In this document: positions 5,651-7,201 of the stretch, piece after piece
Layout: each line of letters starts with the position of its first letter
How positions within the stretch are numbered: position 1 is the stretch's first letter
NCBI GenBank assembly: GCA_937910835.1
Contig: CALEMG010000336.1
Span: forward strand, 1 to 7,201
Source: an uncultured Alphaproteobacteria bacterium
GTDB lineage: Bacteria > Pseudomonadota > Alphaproteobacteria > Sneathiellales > Sneathiellaceae
Direction: 5' to 3'
DNA: 7,201 nucleotides
Translations under genes and position numbers: made by a program
Notes under the pieces: generated by a model
What the model was told of the DNA's origin: nothing
The model's input: the letters and a program-made list of their open reading frames with translations, nothing else
Database searches by the model: none

Positions 5651-6472
5651 ATGACCGACCGTGATATGACAAAAGACGATCCGCTTGAGGATTTCGAACC
5701 GCGCGATATCACCCTGGACAGGGTGACGAAACGCGTCCATGTCACGGGCCGTGGTCCCGCCGTGATCGTCATGACCGAGATGCCGGGGATCAGCCCTTAT
5801 GTCGCCCGCTTTGCCCGCTGGGTGCGCGATGCAGGTTTCACGGTCTATATGCCCTCTCTCTTCGGGCGCGATGGCGCCGTGCCAGACGATAAGGAAGGCA
5901 CGGAAGTTATTCAGCGAGCCTGCGTCAGTGCTGAGTTTCGCGCCTTTGCCGGGAAAGGCTCCAGCCCCGTGACAGTATGGCTACGGGCGCTCGCAAGGCT
6001 TGCCCATTCGGAGTGTGGCGGACCCGGCGTCGGCGCCATCGGCATGTGCTTCACCGGCAACTTCGCCCTCTCGATGATGCTGGAACCGGCAGTGCTCGCC
6101 CCGGTCCTCTCGCAGCCTTCACTTCCGCTCGATGATCCGGCAGCGATCGAGAGTCCGCCAGAGGAGGTTGCTGCCGTCCGTGCGCGTCTTGAAAAGGATG
6201 ATCTTACCGTCCTCGCCTATCGGTTCGAGGGGGATTCTTTTTGCCGCGCCGCGCGTTTTGCCGCCTATGAGGAGGGGCTTGGCGAACGCTTTGTCGGCAA
6301 GGTGCTGCCCGATGCCGCCGCCAACACGGATGTACCACCCTTTTTCGAGAAATTCGTCACCACACCGCACAGCGTCGTCACCACCCATCTTATCGACGAG
6401 GCGGGACAGCCGACGATCGAAGCCCGCGATGACATCCTCAACTTTTTCAAAATGCGGCTCGGCAGTCCTTAA
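5651..6472 (+). CDS. Dienelactone hydrolase family protein
   Basis: This 273-residue alpha/beta-hydrolase is slightly longer than classical dienelactone hydrolases, with an extra charged N-terminus. TEMPGISPYVARFARWV contains Glu43, at the place of the Glu that orients the nucleophile in dienelactone hydrolase. The nucleophile elbow GAIGMCFTGNFAL places the catalytic Cys at 133. Asp195 in EGDSFC and His240 in PHSVVT complete a Cys-Asp-His triad. No signal peptide is seen, so it is cytosolic. Family members cleave enol-lactones or other esters, some in aromatic degradation, but no ring-cleavage genes are present here and the substrate is open. The gene is the second of the TetR operon, with its ribosome binding site in the TetR stop codon. 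It converges with the metallo-hydrolase gene, 12 bp apart, without a visible terminator hairpin. Confidence 0.9.
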   Translation: MTDRDMTKDDPLEDFEPRDITLDRVTKRVHVTGRGPAVIVMTEMPGISPYVARFARWVRDAGFTVYMPSLFGRDGAVPDDKEGTEVIQRACVSAEFRAFAGKGSSPVTVWLRALARLAHSECGGPGVGAIGMCFTGNFALSMMLEPAVLAPVLSQPSLPLDDPAAIESPPEEVAAVRARLEKDDLTVLAYRFEGDSFCRAARFAAYEEGLGERFVGKVLPDAAANTDVPPFFEKFVTTPHSVVTTHLIDEAGQPTIEARDDILNFFKMRLGSP

Positions 6473-6484
6473 AACGCTCGACCC

Positions 6485-7201
6485 CTAGTTCCTGACGCTT
6501 TCCCACCAGCGGGTACTCTCATAGGGTTTCTGCAAATCGACCGTTTCACCAAGATGCGGGGTGAGCAGGTTGACGCCCTTCTCTTCCGCCGCCTTCGTTG
6601 CGCGGATAATCGGATCGTCCCAATCATGGAGCGCGAGATTGAAGGTCGCCCAATGCACCGGTAGCACCGGCCCACCGCCAACATCGAGCGCAACCTGGAT
6701 CGCCTCCTCCGGTGGCATATGAATATCGATCCAGGACTGACCCGGCCCGTAGGAGCCGACCTTGACGATATTGAGATCGAACGGCCCGAAGCGATCACCG
6801 ATTTCAGCGAACAGCTTCGAATAGCCGCTATCGCCGCTATAGAAGAAACGATGCTCCGGCCCTAGAACCGACCAGGAGGACCAGAGCGTTTTCTTGTAAT
6901 CGAACAGCCCACGGCCCGAGTAATGCCGAGTCGGCGTCGCGACAATGGCCAGATCACCGAGCGAGACCGTCTCCCACCAGTCCAGATCGTGGATCTGGCT
7001 TTCGGGAATATCCCACGCCGCCAGATGCGCGCCCGTGCCGAGGGGAACGAAGAACTCTGTACCCTGATCCGCGAGATGGCGGATCGTCGCTTCATCCAGA
7101 TGATCGTAATGGTTATGGGAAATGCCGACGGCATCGATATAATTCAGCCACACGAGCGACAGCGGCGAAAGAAGAAAACGATCACGAACGGCACACAGCA
7201 C
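6485..7201 (-). CDS. Metallo-beta-lactamase-fold hydrolase, NAPE-PLD/UlaG-like (3' part)
   Basis: The gene enters from the right edge. The 238 visible residues lack the N-terminal part, and the GTG at the edge is unlikely to be the true start because relatives are around 330 residues long. Metal ligands are all visible in the partial numbering: H29-N-H31-Y-D33-H34 (SHNHYDHLD), His93 in TRHYSGRG, Asp124 in SGDSGY and His183 in LPVHW. This pattern supports a two-metal site. HMPPEEAIQ (161-169) and the PVHWATFNLALHDWDDP segment resemble N-acyl-phosphatidylethanolamine phospholipase D and bacterial homologues annotated as MBL-fold metal-dependent hydrolases or outer-membrane-associated proteins. 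A phosphodiester or other hydrolysable substrate is likely, but which one cannot be read. Absence of a signal peptide cannot be judged from the fragment. It converges with the dienelactone hydrolase gene. Confidence 0.9.
   Translation of the reverse strand: MLCAVRDRFLLSPLSLVWLNYIDAVGISHNHYDHLDEATIRHLADQGTEFFVPLGTGAHLAAWDIPESQIHDLDWWETVSLGDLAIVATPTRHYSGRGLFDYKKTLWSSWSVLGPEHRFFYSGDSGYSKLFAEIGDRFGPFDLNIVKVGSYGPGQSWIDIHMPPEEAIQVALDVGGGPVLPVHWATFNLALHDWDDPIIRATKAAEEKGVNLLTPHLGETVDLQKPYESTRWWESVRN

Noticed and set aside
6473..6484. Bidirectional terminator between the converging hydrolase genes; likewise 1995-2023 between the SDR and cyclase
   Set aside because: Neither spacer contains a GC-rich hairpin followed by a T-run on either strand.
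1..7201. A defence island, CRISPR array, prophage or other novel multi-gene system
   Set aside because: All genes belong to recognisable housekeeping, signalling or catabolic families. No repeats in array form, nucleases, toxin-antitoxin pairs, integrases or phage genes were found.

Overview
The window looks like chromosomal DNA of an alphaproteobacterium. Coding regions are moderately GC-rich, genes are tightly packed, start codons are mostly ATG with one GTG, and the families (GcvA-type LysR, BetI-like TetR, class I PPK2, a DLH-family hydrolase with a G-M-C nucleophile elbow, a NAPE-PLD-like metallo-beta-lactamase-fold enzyme) are common there. The taxon is inferred from gene content only.

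Layout. 1-199 (-): 5' part of an exported serine hydrolase of the beta-lactamase family, with an in-frame TAA where the family normally has Tyr. 304-1176 (-): LysR regulator, divergent from 1290-1994 (+), a short-chain dehydrogenase/reductase (SDR) homologue lacking the canonical YxxxK pair. Their 113-bp spacer holds two inverted repeats and a candidate promoter laid out like a LysR-controlled promoter. 2024-3652 (-): membrane-bound diguanylate cyclase (periplasmic sensor, GAF, GGDEF). 3653-3930: AT-rich intergenic DNA. 3931-4129 (+): a decayed second copy of the SDR, too broken to appear as an ORF. 4133-4891 (-): polyphosphate kinase 2. 5033-5638 (+): TetR regulator, probably leaderless, followed 12 bp later by a dienelactone-hydrolase-family gene (5651-6472, +). 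6485-7201 (-): 3' part of a metallo-beta-lactamase-fold hydrolase cut by the window edge.

How the genes may work together. The LysR/SDR pair and the TetR/hydrolase pair look like two separate local regulator-enzyme units. The diguanylate cyclase (c-di-GMP signalling) and PPK2 (polyphosphate-nucleotide exchange) are stand-alone genes with no visible partners. No RNA gene, IS element, CRISPR array or convincing rho-independent terminator was seen.

I found no undescribed multi-gene system. The most notable signals are the SDR fossil with a readable deletion history, the SDR with an altered catalytic pair, the single-codon disruption of the serine hydrolase, and the promoter architectures at 1194-1262 and 4998-5035.
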